From positions 1 through 60,852 of the forward strand of contig CAMBKF010000007.1 in the NCBI GenBank assembly GCA_945868085.1: 60,852 bases of DNA, written 5' to 3'. Origin of the DNA: an uncultured Oscillibacter sp. GTDB taxonomy: Bacteria > Bacillota > Clostridia > Oscillospirales > Oscillospiraceae. This document shows positions 44,764 to 52,431 of this stretch, one piece after another (positions within the stretch are counted from its first letter, which is position 1; each line of letters starts with the position of its first letter). The position numbers were made by a program, and so were the translations under genes. The notes beneath the pieces are model-generated. The model made no database searches. It was not told the origin of the DNA and saw nothing but the letters and a program-made list of their open reading frames with translations.

Positions 44764-45430
44764 AGTTATTCTGGTAGAACCCGAACCCCGCCACCTCCGT
44801 AGTGGGCAGGGAGAAGGCGATGGCCTTGGCCGGAGTGTCCGGCCCGGCCTTCTGCAGAATGGAGCGCATGATCGCCGTTTTCTCCTCCGTTTTGGCCACG
44901 ATGAGGAACACTTCCTTTTCCTCGGCAATGGTGATGTTGTAGAACTTCTTCACCTGCTCGGCGCCGGTGCCCTTGCCGTGGAGCACCGTGCCGCCCCGGG
45001 CGCCCGCCGCCCGGGCCGCGTCCATCACCAGGTCCGTCTGTCCCTCGCTGGCGATGACAACGATCAGTTCATAGGCAAAGTTCAGCTCCGGCGTATACTT
45101 CCCGGTGCCGGCCTCGTTCCCCTTCAAAAATTCCATGGTCTTACCTCCTCCTACGCTTTTCATGGGCACCGCAATGACGATGCCGTGGCCGGGAACGCCC
45201 AGGTGCAGCCGCTCCCGCTGGCCGGCAATGAGCGCCTTGGTCTTATCCTCCGTGGCAGCCGAGAGCATCACCCGCTTTTCGTTGGACTCAATGCCCAAGA
45301 AGTCCAGCATGCTCTGAATGGCCGTACCGCGACCGTGGAGCGTCACGTTCAGCGGCAGTCCCAGCTCCTCCGTCAGTTCCTCCAGCCGGGGCAGCGCCTC
45401 CGGCGTAACGATAGAGATCACATAATTCAT
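44762..45430 (-). CDS. Tandem PII-like signal protein
   Basis: The 222-residue protein starts at 45430, overlapping the DUF1538 stop as ATGA, after GGGAGGATGCGGC. It has two related halves, each of the PII/GlnB-like ferredoxin fold: LPLNVTLHGRGTAIQSMLDF and GARGGTVLHGKGTGAEQVKK. In canonical PII proteins this region binds nucleotides and signals carbon, nitrogen or energy status. The tight coupling to a DUF1538 membrane protein suggests that it gates or senses transport. The family is not closely GlnB-like, so the ligand is unknown. Confidence 0.75.
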   Translation of the reverse strand: MNYVISIVTPEALPRLEELTEELGLPLNVTLHGRGTAIQSMLDFLGIESNEKRVMLSAATEDKTKALIAGQRERLHLGVPGHGIVIAVPMKSVGGGKTMEFLKGNEAGTGKYTPELNFAYELIVVIASEGQTDLVMDAARAAGARGGTVLHGKGTGAEQVKKFYNITIAEEKEVFLIVAKTEEKTAIMRSILQKAGPDTPAKAIAFSLPTTEVAGFGFYQNN

Positions 45431-46986
45431 GCCGCATCCTCCCACAGTTCAATAATATCGCAGTCGCCATAACTCTCCAGCTCCTGGGCGGCCCGCCGGG
45501 CCTTGCGCTGGTAGATGACGCCCACCATCTGGATGGACAGCAGCGGCATCATCGCCACCATGGCCACAATGCCGAAGGCATCCGTCAGCACGTTGCCGCC
45601 CCGGGCGATGCTCACGCCCATCATGAATTGCAGCATGAAGGTGGCCGTCATGGGCCCCGAGGCCACGCCGCCGGAGTCAAAGGCGATGGCCGTGTAAATA
45701 TCCGGCACAAAGAACGACAGCCCCAGGGCGATGGCATACCCCGGCACCAGGAACCACAAAATCGAGATCCCCGTCACCACCCGCAGCATTGCCAGGCCCA
45801 TAGCCAAAGCAATGGCCACGGAGAGGCTCACCTTAATGGCCTTGCCGGGGATAGCGCCGGCACTGACATCCTCGATCTGCTTTTCCAGAACCGCCACCGC
45901 AGGCTCCGCCGAGATGATGAACCAGCCCAGCAGCGCCGCCAGGGGGATCAGCAGCCATTCCATTTCGCTGGTGGCCAGGGCCGCCCCCAGCTCCGCGCCC
46001 AGGCTGGAAAAGCCCACGTTCACCCCCGCCAGGAACAGCACCAGCCCCACATAGGTATACAGGATGCCCACGGCGATCTTCCCGAAGTTTCTCGCGCTCA
46101 TCTTGAACACAAACACCTGGAAGATCAGGAAAATGGCCACGATGGGCAGCATGGCCATGGCCATCTCCTTCATGTATACCGGCAGCGCCCGCAAAAAGGC
46201 CGTGCCGATGCCGGTGGTGCTGTCGAAGCTCACCCGGGTGATCTCCGCAGCCCCGCCGCCTCCGTCGCTGAAAAAGCCCAGCAGCAGCACCGACAGGATC
46301 GGTCCGATGGAGCACAGGGACACTAGGCCGAAGCTGTCCGCCTCCGCCCGCCTGTCGCTTCGCACGTGGGAGATACCGACGCCCAGTGCCAGGATAAACG
46401 GCACGGTCATGGGCCCCGTGGTCACGCCGCCGGAGTCAAAAGCGATGCCCAGAAAGTCCCGGTCCGTAAACGCCGCCAGCACAAATACGGCTATGTAACA
46501 CGCCACCAGCACCCACCGCAGGTTGATGCCGTACAGGATGCGCAGCATGCACACCACCATGAAAAAACCCACGCCGATGCCCACCGCCGCCAGGAGCACG
46601 GTTTTGTCGATGTTGGGCACCGTGTCCGCCAGCACCTGCAGGTCCGGCTCCGCCACGGTCACCGCCACACCCAGGACAAAAGCCACCAGCAGGATCACCG
46701 GCAGCTTGCCGATCTTCGTCAGGGCCGTACCGATCTTGCTGCCGATGATGGTCATGGACCGCTCCGCCCCCAGGGAAAACAGGCCCAGGCCCACCACGAT
46801 CATCAGCGCCCCCACCAAGAAGGTCAGCAGCAGCGTGGGCTGCATGGGCACCAAAAACAGGCACAGCACCGCTACGATGGCAATAATGGGCAGCACCGAT
46901 ACCATGGACTCCCGTATTTTCTCCGTCAGCAGGGTGCGGGTCTTTTCAAAATTTGCTTTTCGCTTCGCTTTGGATCTGCTCAACAA
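45427..46986 (-). CDS. DUF1538 multi-pass membrane protein (probable transporter)
   Basis: The 519-residue protein consists mostly of transmembrane helices in two repeated halves. Each half contains a near-identical FDSGGV-type motif (FDSGGVTTGPMTVPF and FDSGGVASGPMTATF), as expected for tandem DUF1538 domains. The repeat suggests an inverted- or parallel-repeat transporter. The substrate is unknown. The PII-like gene overlaps its 3' end. Confidence 0.85.
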   Translation of the reverse strand: MLSRSKAKRKANFEKTRTLLTEKIRESMVSVLPIIAIVAVLCLFLVPMQPTLLLTFLVGALMIVVGLGLFSLGAERSMTIIGSKIGTALTKIGKLPVILLVAFVLGVAVTVAEPDLQVLADTVPNIDKTVLLAAVGIGVGFFMVVCMLRILYGINLRWVLVACYIAVFVLAAFTDRDFLGIAFDSGGVTTGPMTVPFILALGVGISHVRSDRRAEADSFGLVSLCSIGPILSVLLLGFFSDGGGGAAEITRVSFDSTTGIGTAFLRALPVYMKEMAMAMLPIVAIFLIFQVFVFKMSARNFGKIAVGILYTYVGLVLFLAGVNVGFSSLGAELGAALATSEMEWLLIPLAALLGWFIISAEPAVAVLEKQIEDVSAGAIPGKAIKVSLSVAIALAMGLAMLRVVTGISILWFLVPGYAIALGLSFFVPDIYTAIAFDSGGVASGPMTATFMLQFMMGVSIARGGNVLTDAFGIVAMVAMMPLLSIQMVGVIYQRKARRAAQELESYGDCDIIELWEDAA

Positions 46987-47034
46987 TTTGCTTCCTCGCC
47001 TTCCTTTATAATAGTTTCGTCTTGCCCGGAAATA

Positions 47035-47259
47035 TCAGGTCTCGCCGTCGGTTTTCTCCACCAGCTCCGCAATGTCCCACAGCTCACAATCCAGGGCACA
47101 GCAAATGCGCACCAGCATCTGCGTGGACACCGGCTGGTCGTGCTGGAGCTTGAAATAGGTGGACTGGCTGATGCCTGCCTTCTCCCGCAGGTCGTGGCCC
47201 TTCATATCCCGGTCGATCATCAGCTTAAAGAGCCTTTTGTAGCTTATCTTTTTCTGCAT
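47035..47259 (-). CDS. Small XRE-type helix-turn-helix regulator
   Basis: The 74-residue protein starts at 47259 after GGGGAGGAACGGTT; a longer frame from 47316 lacks such a site. It is a single Cro/cI-type HTH: YKRLFKLMIDRDMKGHDLRE followed by AGISQSTYFKLQHDQPVST. Short regulators of the YozG type like this are common and often unannotated. It lies upstream of the DUF1538 gene and may regulate it. Confidence 0.8.
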   Translation of the reverse strand: MQKKISYKRLFKLMIDRDMKGHDLREKAGISQSTYFKLQHDQPVSTQMLVRICCALDCELWDIAELVEKTDGET

Positions 47260-47463
47260 AACCGTTCCTCCCCGGTCTTTTTTATTTAATATACCACAAA
47301 TATATTTAAATCGCAATTATTAAATTCCGTTTTAAATATTTTTTACGGTTTATTAACATCATCTCTCTGCTTTTGCCCTGTTTTACATTCTTTAAAAGAG
47401 CCAAGCGCTTCCGCGATAACGGATCTCCGTTTTTTCCCAGCTAGTCCTGGCTGGACTTTTTTT

Positions 47464-47507
47464 AAAACGCAGGAACTCCCGCGGCGCATGCGCTGCGGGA
47501 GTTCCTG
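47464..47507. terminator. Terminator of the dnaX-ybaB operon
   Basis: CAGGAACTCCCGC and GCGGGAGTTCCTG form a 13-bp stem around GCATGC. On the minus strand the stem is followed by CGTTTTAAAAAAA, so it ends the minus-strand YbaB transcript; a short T run after the plus-strand copy is weaker. Confidence 0.75.
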
Positions 47508-47519
47508 TGTTTTGCTGTT

Positions 47520-47885
47520 TTACAGGCCGAAACCGGGGATATTCAGCCCGCCGGTGAGACTCTGCATGCTGCTCTCCATGGCGTCCTCCGCCTGGCGCAT
47601 GGCCTCGTTCACCGCGGAGATCACCAGATCCTGGAGCATCTCCACATCCTCGGGATCCACCGCCTCCGGCTGGATAGTCAGCTCGGTGAGCTGGCGCTTG
47701 CCGCTGACCGTGGCTTTCACAACGCCGCCGCCGGCGGTGGCGGAGAAGGTGGCGTTTTCCACATCGGCCTGGGCCTTCTCCATCTCCTGCTGCATCTTCA
47801 GAATTTTCTGCTGCATTTGCTGCTGCTGGCGCATCATGCCGGCGCCGCCGGTGAATCCGCCTCTTGCACTGTAACCTTTTGCCAT
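47520..47885 (-). CDS. YbaB/EbfC nucleoid-associated protein
   Basis: The 121-residue protein has the family's QQQQMQQKILKMQQEMEKAQ helix and the beta segment ENATFSATAGGGVVKATVSG...LTELTIQPEAVDPEDVEMLQDL. YbaB binds DNA as a dimer and is encoded after dnaX in most bacteria, as here (13 bases downstream). The N-terminus is Gly/Arg-rich. Confidence 0.95.
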   Translation of the reverse strand: MAKGYSARGGFTGGAGMMRQQQQMQQKILKMQQEMEKAQADVENATFSATAGGGVVKATVSGKRQLTELTIQPEAVDPEDVEMLQDLVISAVNEAMRQAEDAMESSMQSLTGGLNIPGFGL

Positions 47886-47898
47886 TTTGCTTCGCTCC

Positions 47899-49704
47899 TT
47901 ATTTAATGTTAAAATGATCCAGCCGGCCGCCCTCGGCCAGTAACTCGTTCATCCGGTCCGCACCCGCAGGGGCCGATTCCCAAGGGGGGGTCTGCTCCGG
48001 CTGCGGCGGTGTGGGCTCCGGTGTACTCTTGGGGGCGGACGGTGTAGTATTTTTCTGTTTGGGTACAGACGGCGTACTATGCTGTTTGCCCGATTTTGGT
48101 GCGGCTCCCAGGGTAAAGACTACCCGCACCGGACAGCCGGTCTCCTTCCCGGTGACGCGCTCCAAAACCTCGTTAACCTCCGGGCAGTCCAGATAGTTTT
48201 TCACCATCTCATCCCGGCAGGCAACGGTCAGCACGCCGTCTGCCAGCGTGCCGGATGCGCCGTTGAGAAACACCCGCTTATCCACCCGCAGAGCGGCCTT
48301 ATAGTGCTCCTTCAGCCGATCCCAAATGCCGCTGTCCTCCCCGGCAGGGGAAGCCTCCGGCTGAGGAGCAGGTGCGATCGGCTCCGGTTTCGGGGCTTGC
48401 GCCCGGGGAACGGGATCGGGCTTAGGTTCCGGTCTGGAAGGGGCAGGAGCCACTGGGGCAGGCGGCTCCGCCTGAGCCGGTGCCGCGGGGGCCGGGGGAG
48501 GTACCGGCGCCGCCGCCGCAGCCGGTGCCGCAGGAGCAGCAGAGACCGGGGCCGCAAAGCCCTTGGCGGCCGCCTTTTCCAGCCGCTCCAGGCGGGCGGT
48601 GAGGGCGGACAGATCGCCGCAGAGGCTCTCGTCGCACAGCTTCATGAGGCACAGCTCCGCCTCCGTGCGGAGACTGCCGCTGCCGCTGAGGGCGGCCTGG
48701 GTCTGCCCCAGCACATCCAGCAGATAAATGAGCCGATGGCCGCCGGCCAGGTCGCCCAGGGCGGTCAGAGTGCTGTCATCATACAGCCCTGTCAGCAGGG
48801 CGCTGCCCCCCTGGGGGGCGGTGCGGCGGATCAGCAGATCCCGGCCCAGGTCCGATAGCTCCCGCAAAAGGGCCGCAATATCCTTGCCGTCCCGGTAGAG
48901 CCGGTCGAAAAGCAGCAGCGCGTCCTGGGTATTGCGCCGAAGAATGAACTCCATGAGCTGGGCGGTCTGCACGCCGCCGGCCAGGCCCAAAAGCTCCAGG
49001 ATAGCGGCGCTGCTCAGCGTGCCCTCAAAGCTGCGGCACTGGTCCAGCAGGCTCAGGGCATCCCGCATGGCGCCGTTTGCCATCCGGGCCAGGATGTCCG
49101 CCCCGTCGGGGGTCAGGTCAATTTTTTCCTCCCCGGCGATGTAGAGCAGCTGCCGGGCAATGTCCTGGGGCAGGATGCGCTTGAAGGAGTATCGCTGGCA
49201 GCGGGAGAGAATGGTAGCCGGGACCTTATGCAGCTCCGTGGTGGCCAGGATGAACACCAGGTGCTCCGGCGGCTCCTCCAGAATTTTCAGCAGGGCGTTA
49301 AAGGCCGGGGTGGAGAGCATGTGCACCTCATCGATGATGTACACGCGTTTTTTCAGCACCGAGGGGGTATACACTGCTTCCTCCCGGAGAGCCCGGACGT
49401 TATCCACGCCGTTGTTGCTGGCGGCGTCCAGCTCGGTGATGTCCAGCAGGCGGCCCTCGTCAATGCCCCGGCAGGCCTCGCACTGGTTGCAGGGAGCGCC
49501 GTCGATGGGGTGCAGGCAGTTGATGGCCTTGGCCAGGATTCGGGCGCAGGTGGTCTTGCCGGTGCCCCGGGTGCCGGTAAAGAGATAGGCATGGCCGGTG
49601 CGGCCTTCGGCTACCTGGCGCTGGAGGGTATCGGTGATGTGCTGCTGACCGACCACCTGGGAAAAGGTGATGGGCCGCCACTTGCGATAGAGCGCCTGAT
49701 ACAT
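47899..49704 (-). CDS. dnaX: DNA polymerase III subunit gamma/tau
   Basis: The 601-residue protein starts MYQALYRKWRPITFSQVVGQ at 49704, after GGGAGGCAGGTCC; the longer ORF up to 49893 would run through the SRP RNA. It has Walker A (GTRGTGKTT, about 44-52), a zinc-binding Cys set (CNQCEAC), Walker B (DEVHML) and the C-terminal tau region with a Pro/Ala-rich linker. It loads the sliding clamp in the replisome. YbaB follows in the usual order. Confidence 0.97.
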   Translation of the reverse strand: MYQALYRKWRPITFSQVVGQQHITDTLQRQVAEGRTGHAYLFTGTRGTGKTTCARILAKAINCLHPIDGAPCNQCEACRGIDEGRLLDITELDAASNNGVDNVRALREEAVYTPSVLKKRVYIIDEVHMLSTPAFNALLKILEEPPEHLVFILATTELHKVPATILSRCQRYSFKRILPQDIARQLLYIAGEEKIDLTPDGADILARMANGAMRDALSLLDQCRSFEGTLSSAAILELLGLAGGVQTAQLMEFILRRNTQDALLLFDRLYRDGKDIAALLRELSDLGRDLLIRRTAPQGGSALLTGLYDDSTLTALGDLAGGHRLIYLLDVLGQTQAALSGSGSLRTEAELCLMKLCDESLCGDLSALTARLERLEKAAAKGFAAPVSAAPAAPAAAAAPVPPPAPAAPAQAEPPAPVAPAPSRPEPKPDPVPRAQAPKPEPIAPAPQPEASPAGEDSGIWDRLKEHYKAALRVDKRVFLNGASGTLADGVLTVACRDEMVKNYLDCPEVNEVLERVTGKETGCPVRVVFTLGAAPKSGKQHSTPSVPKQKNTTPSAPKSTPEPTPPQPEQTPPWESAPAGADRMNELLAEGGRLDHFNIK

Positions 49705-49761
49705 GGACCTGCCTCCCTTGATAAAATATAGTCCCGCAGAGTTTGCCGCCCGCCAGTGTGG

Positions 49762-49844
49762 AATTTTGACGCAGGGCGTCAAAATTATGCGCGCGGCGGG
49801 CTGCAAGCCTTTCAGCAAAAATCCCTGTGGAATTTTTGCTGAAA
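49762..49844. repeat. Two tandem palindromic hairpins between SRP RNA and dnaX
   Basis: AATTTTGACGC agg GCGTCAAAATT (49762-49786) is a perfect 11-bp hairpin, enclosed by a longer GC stem of GCCGCCCGC and GCGGCGGGC. TTTCAGCAAAAAT and ATTTTTGCTGAAA (49810-49844) form a second, 13-bp hairpin. The second could terminate the SRP RNA; the pair looks like an interspersed repeat element. Confidence 0.6.
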
Positions 49845-49849
49845 TAGAT

Positions 49850-49988
49850 AGTCCTCCCCATGAAGCCACAGAGCCGGCGCCCTTGCGGCACATGGATGAT
49901 CCCTCTTAATGCTGCTCGGTTCCCCGCCTGACATGATTCGTGGGTATCCATTGCGCAAGACCGGCTCCGCAGCTTCACACGGAGGACT
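49850..49988 (-). ncRNA. ffs: Signal recognition particle RNA (small SRP RNA)
   Basis: Read on the minus strand, this segment contains the conserved SRP domain IV apical motif: TGTCAGGCGGGGAACCGAGC and then AGCATTAAGAGGGATCATCC, with AGTCCTCC at the 5' end pairing with GGAGGACT at the 3' end. Length is about 139 bases. The location just upstream of dnaX is the usual one in Firmicutes. A promoter lies immediately before it. Confidence 0.88.
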
Positions 49989-50000
49989 GTCAATGGACTT

Positions 50001-50029
50001 ATTTTACACCATTTCGGCGCGTTTGGCAA
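50001..50029 (-). promoter_or_regulatory. Promoter of SRP RNA
   Basis: On the minus strand TTGCCA (50029-50024) and TAAAAT (50006-50001) are separated by 17 bases. The start would be near 49994, a few bases before the mature RNA. Confidence 0.75.
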
Positions 50030-50142
50030 CAGGAAAAAAGAAGATGTGGGGGTTATCACAAAAAATTCACAGGGGAAGCCTTGCTTTTTTTGGAAAATGG
50101 GATAAGATAAATAAGATAAGGAGAAAGCGCGGCGTGCGGTGG

Positions 50143-50196
50143 GTATTACGGATTGCCACACCAGTGACATCGGTCACTGGTTCGCAATGACAGATT
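50143..50196. repeat. REP-like palindromic element
   Basis: ACCAGTGAC and GTCACTGGT (50160-50181) form a perfect inverted repeat around ATCG, flanked by ATTGC and GCAAT. It resembles short interspersed repeats frequent in intergenic DNA of gut Bacillota. Confidence 0.55.
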
Positions 50197-50310
50197 CAAG
50201 AAGTGCAATGCACGCCTGGCAGCAGGGCGGGACGATGTAGGCGGCAGCCCCGGTGAATACAGTTTATACATTTTATTTTACATACAAAAGTCAGAAAGGA
50301 AGCACGATTT

Positions 50311-51384
50311 ATGACTAAGATTGATATTGTATCCGGTTTCTTGGGCGCAGGAAAGACCACGCTCATTAAGAAGATGCTGGCCGAGGCCTACAAGGGCGAG
50401 AAGCTGGTGCTCATTGAGAACGAGTTCGGCGAGATCAGCATTGACGGCGGCTTTCTGAAGGATGCCGGGGTGCAGATCAGCGAGATGTCCTCCGGGTGCA
50501 TCTGCTGCTCCCTGGTGGGTGACTTCGGCCGGGCGTTGGTGGACGTGCAGAAGAAGTTCAGCCCCGACCGCATCCTCATTGAGCCCTCGGGCGTGGGCAA
50601 GCTGTCCGACGTCATCCTGGCGGTGGAGAACACCGTGAAGGATGTGCCGGAAATGAAGCTGAACAGCTTCGTCACCGTGGCAGATGCCTCCAAGGTGAAG
50701 GTGTACATGAAGAACTTCGGCGAGTTTTACAACAACCAGATCGAGACCGCCGGAACCATCATTCTCAGCCGCACCCAAAAGGTGAGCCCCGAGAAGCTGC
50801 AGGCCGCTGTGGCCCTGCTGCGGGAGAAGAATCAGGATGCCGCCATCATCACCACCCCCTGGGACGAGCTGGACGGCAAGACCATTCTGGCGGCTATGGA
50901 GAAGGTGTCCCTGGCGGACGAGCTGATGGAGCGCATCCGGGCTGAGCATGAGGCCGAGGAGGAAGAACACCACCATCATCACCATGACCATGAGGAGCAT
51001 GACGAGCACGAACACCATCATGACCACGACCATGACGACCATGACGAGGACGAGGAGCACGAGCATCATCACGATGACGAGTGCTCCTGCCACCACCATC
51101 ACCACCACGCCGACGAGGTATTCACCAGCTGGGGCGCCGAGACGCCCAAGACCTTTACCCAGGCGGACATCGACCGGATCCTGGCGGCCCTGGACGGCGG
51201 CGAGTACGGCGCCATCCTGCGGGCCAAGGGCATCGTGCCCTGCGAGAACGGCAAGTGGCTGCACTTTGACTATGTGCCCGAGGAGCACGAGGTGCGCTTC
51301 GGCCCAGCGGACTACACCGGCCGGCTGTGCGTCATCGGGTCCAAGCTGGACGAGGGCAAGCTGAAAGAGCTGTTCGGCCTGTAA
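50311..51384 (+). CDS. CobW/G3E-family GTPase metallochaperone with a His-rich segment
   Basis: The 357-residue protein has Walker A (GFLGAGKTT), the G3E-specific ENEFGE, the metal-binding CxCC-type GCICCSLVGDF, and a guanine-binding region with SRTQ in place of the usual NKxD. A very His/Asp/Glu-rich insert of about 65 residues (about 218-268) includes HHHHHH runs and CSCHHHHHH, then a CobW C-terminal domain. The family inserts Zn, Ni or Co into enzymes; the His insert suggests metal storage. The start follows GAAAGGAAGCACGATTT. It overlaps no gene and is followed by a second G3E protein 12 bases later. Confidence 0.9.
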   Translation: MTKIDIVSGFLGAGKTTLIKKMLAEAYKGEKLVLIENEFGEISIDGGFLKDAGVQISEMSSGCICCSLVGDFGRALVDVQKKFSPDRILIEPSGVGKLSDVILAVENTVKDVPEMKLNSFVTVADASKVKVYMKNFGEFYNNQIETAGTIILSRTQKVSPEKLQAAVALLREKNQDAAIITTPWDELDGKTILAAMEKVSLADELMERIRAEHEAEEEEHHHHHHDHEEHDEHEHHHDHDHDDHDEDEEHEHHHDDECSCHHHHHHADEVFTSWGAETPKTFTQADIDRILAALDGGEYGAILRAKGIVPCENGKWLHFDYVPEEHEVRFGPADYTGRLCVIGSKLDEGKLKELFGL

Positions 51385-51396
51385 GGGAGAAAGACT

Positions 51397-52326
51397 ATGG
51401 ACATTCCTGTATATCTCATTGCCGGGTTTCTGGACGCCGGCAAGACGAATTTCATAAACGGCATCCTCAAGGACGGCTTTGCCGCCGAGGACAAGACCCT
51501 GCTCATCTGCTGCGAGGAGGGGGAGGAGGAGTACGACCCCCACGGGCTTTTCAACGTGTTTACCTACACGGTGGAGGACCAAAAGGAGCTGACGCCGGAG
51601 CTGTTTAAAAAGCTGGAAAAGCAATATCGCCCCAAGCAGGTCATCATCGAGTACAACGGCATGTGGATGATGGAGCCCCTGTACCGGGACGGGCTGCCGG
51701 GAAACTGGATCCTGTATCAGATCATCTGCCTGATGGATGCCAGGACCTTTGAGCCGTACCTGAAGAACATGGGCCAGTTGGTGATGGAGAAGGTCTCCAA
51801 CGCGGACATGATCATCTTCAACCGCTGCAACGAGGCCCTGCGGGAGGATCTGCGCAAGCGGAACCTGCGCATGGCCAACCGCCGGGCGGACATCTATCTG
51901 GAAAACGAGGACGGCACCAGCGAGGAGTACGTCACCGAGGACATGATGCCCTTTGACCTGTCCAGCGGCCACCTGGAGGTGGCGGACGAGGACTACGGCA
52001 TCTGGTATGTGGACCTGATGGACCATCCGGAGCGCTACGAGGGGGTCAGCGTCACCTTCAAGGCCGTGATGTGCCACTCCAAGAAGTTCAAGGGCGTGGA
52101 CTGCCCGGGCCGCTTTGCCATGGTATGCTGCGAGAACGACATGCAGTTTCTGGCCCTGGTGTGCAAGGGCGAGGGTATGGACCGCTTCAAGAACCGGGAC
52201 TGGGTGAAGATCCACGCCACGGTGAAAAAGGAGCAGTGTGAGGCCTATCAGGGCGAGGGACCGGTGCTGTATGTGGACCGCATCAGCGCCTGCCAGAAGC
52301 CGGACCCGGAGACGGTGTCGTTCTGA
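51397..52326 (+). CDS. Second CobW/G3E-type GTPase with a TIGR03943/DUF1980-like tail
   Basis: The 309-residue protein has an N-terminal P-loop (GFLDAGKTN) and a CCEEGEEEYDP loop in place of the classic CxCC motif. A C-terminal region (about 205-300: VTFKAVMCHSKKFKGVDCPG, RFAMVCCENDMQFLALVCKG) resembles the TIGR03943/DUF1980 domain seen with metal-permease systems. The missing CxCC suggests different metal handling. It is cotranscribed with the upstream G3E protein, and no permease gene follows in this window. AAGGGAGAAAGACT precedes the ATG. Confidence 0.75.
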   Translation: MDIPVYLIAGFLDAGKTNFINGILKDGFAAEDKTLLICCEEGEEEYDPHGLFNVFTYTVEDQKELTPELFKKLEKQYRPKQVIIEYNGMWMMEPLYRDGLPGNWILYQIICLMDARTFEPYLKNMGQLVMEKVSNADMIIFNRCNEALREDLRKRNLRMANRRADIYLENEDGTSEEYVTEDMMPFDLSSGHLEVADEDYGIWYVDLMDHPERYEGVSVTFKAVMCHSKKFKGVDCPGRFAMVCCENDMQFLALVCKGEGMDRFKNRDWVKIHATVKKEQCEAYQGEGPVLYVDRISACQKPDPETVSF

Positions 52327-52381
52327 GAGAACGGAAATACGAAAACAGGCCGCCGCGGCGAAAATCACGGGACGGCAAACA

Positions 52382-52420
52382 AAATATCCCACGCAAGGCA
52401 CAGCCTTGCGTGGGATATTT
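52382..52420. terminator. Bidirectional terminator
   Basis: AAATATCCCACGCAAGGC and GCCTTGCGTGGGATATTT form an 18-bp perfect stem around ACA. Confidence 0.85.
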
Positions 52421-52431
52421 GCATTTAGAAA

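Larger units (their letters stand above)
49989..50310. other. Intergenic region between ffs and the CobW gene
   Basis: It contains the SRP promoter, a palindromic repeat at 50160-50181 and an AT-rich stretch (50255-50295) that probably holds the CobW promoter. No gene is supported, and I found no clear Zur box. Confidence 0.5.

Noticed and set aside
49705-49893. Extended N-terminus of dnaX
   Set aside because: It would be translated from inside the SRP RNA gene and the hairpin region; the start at 49704 has a strong ribosome binding site and the family's normal first residues.
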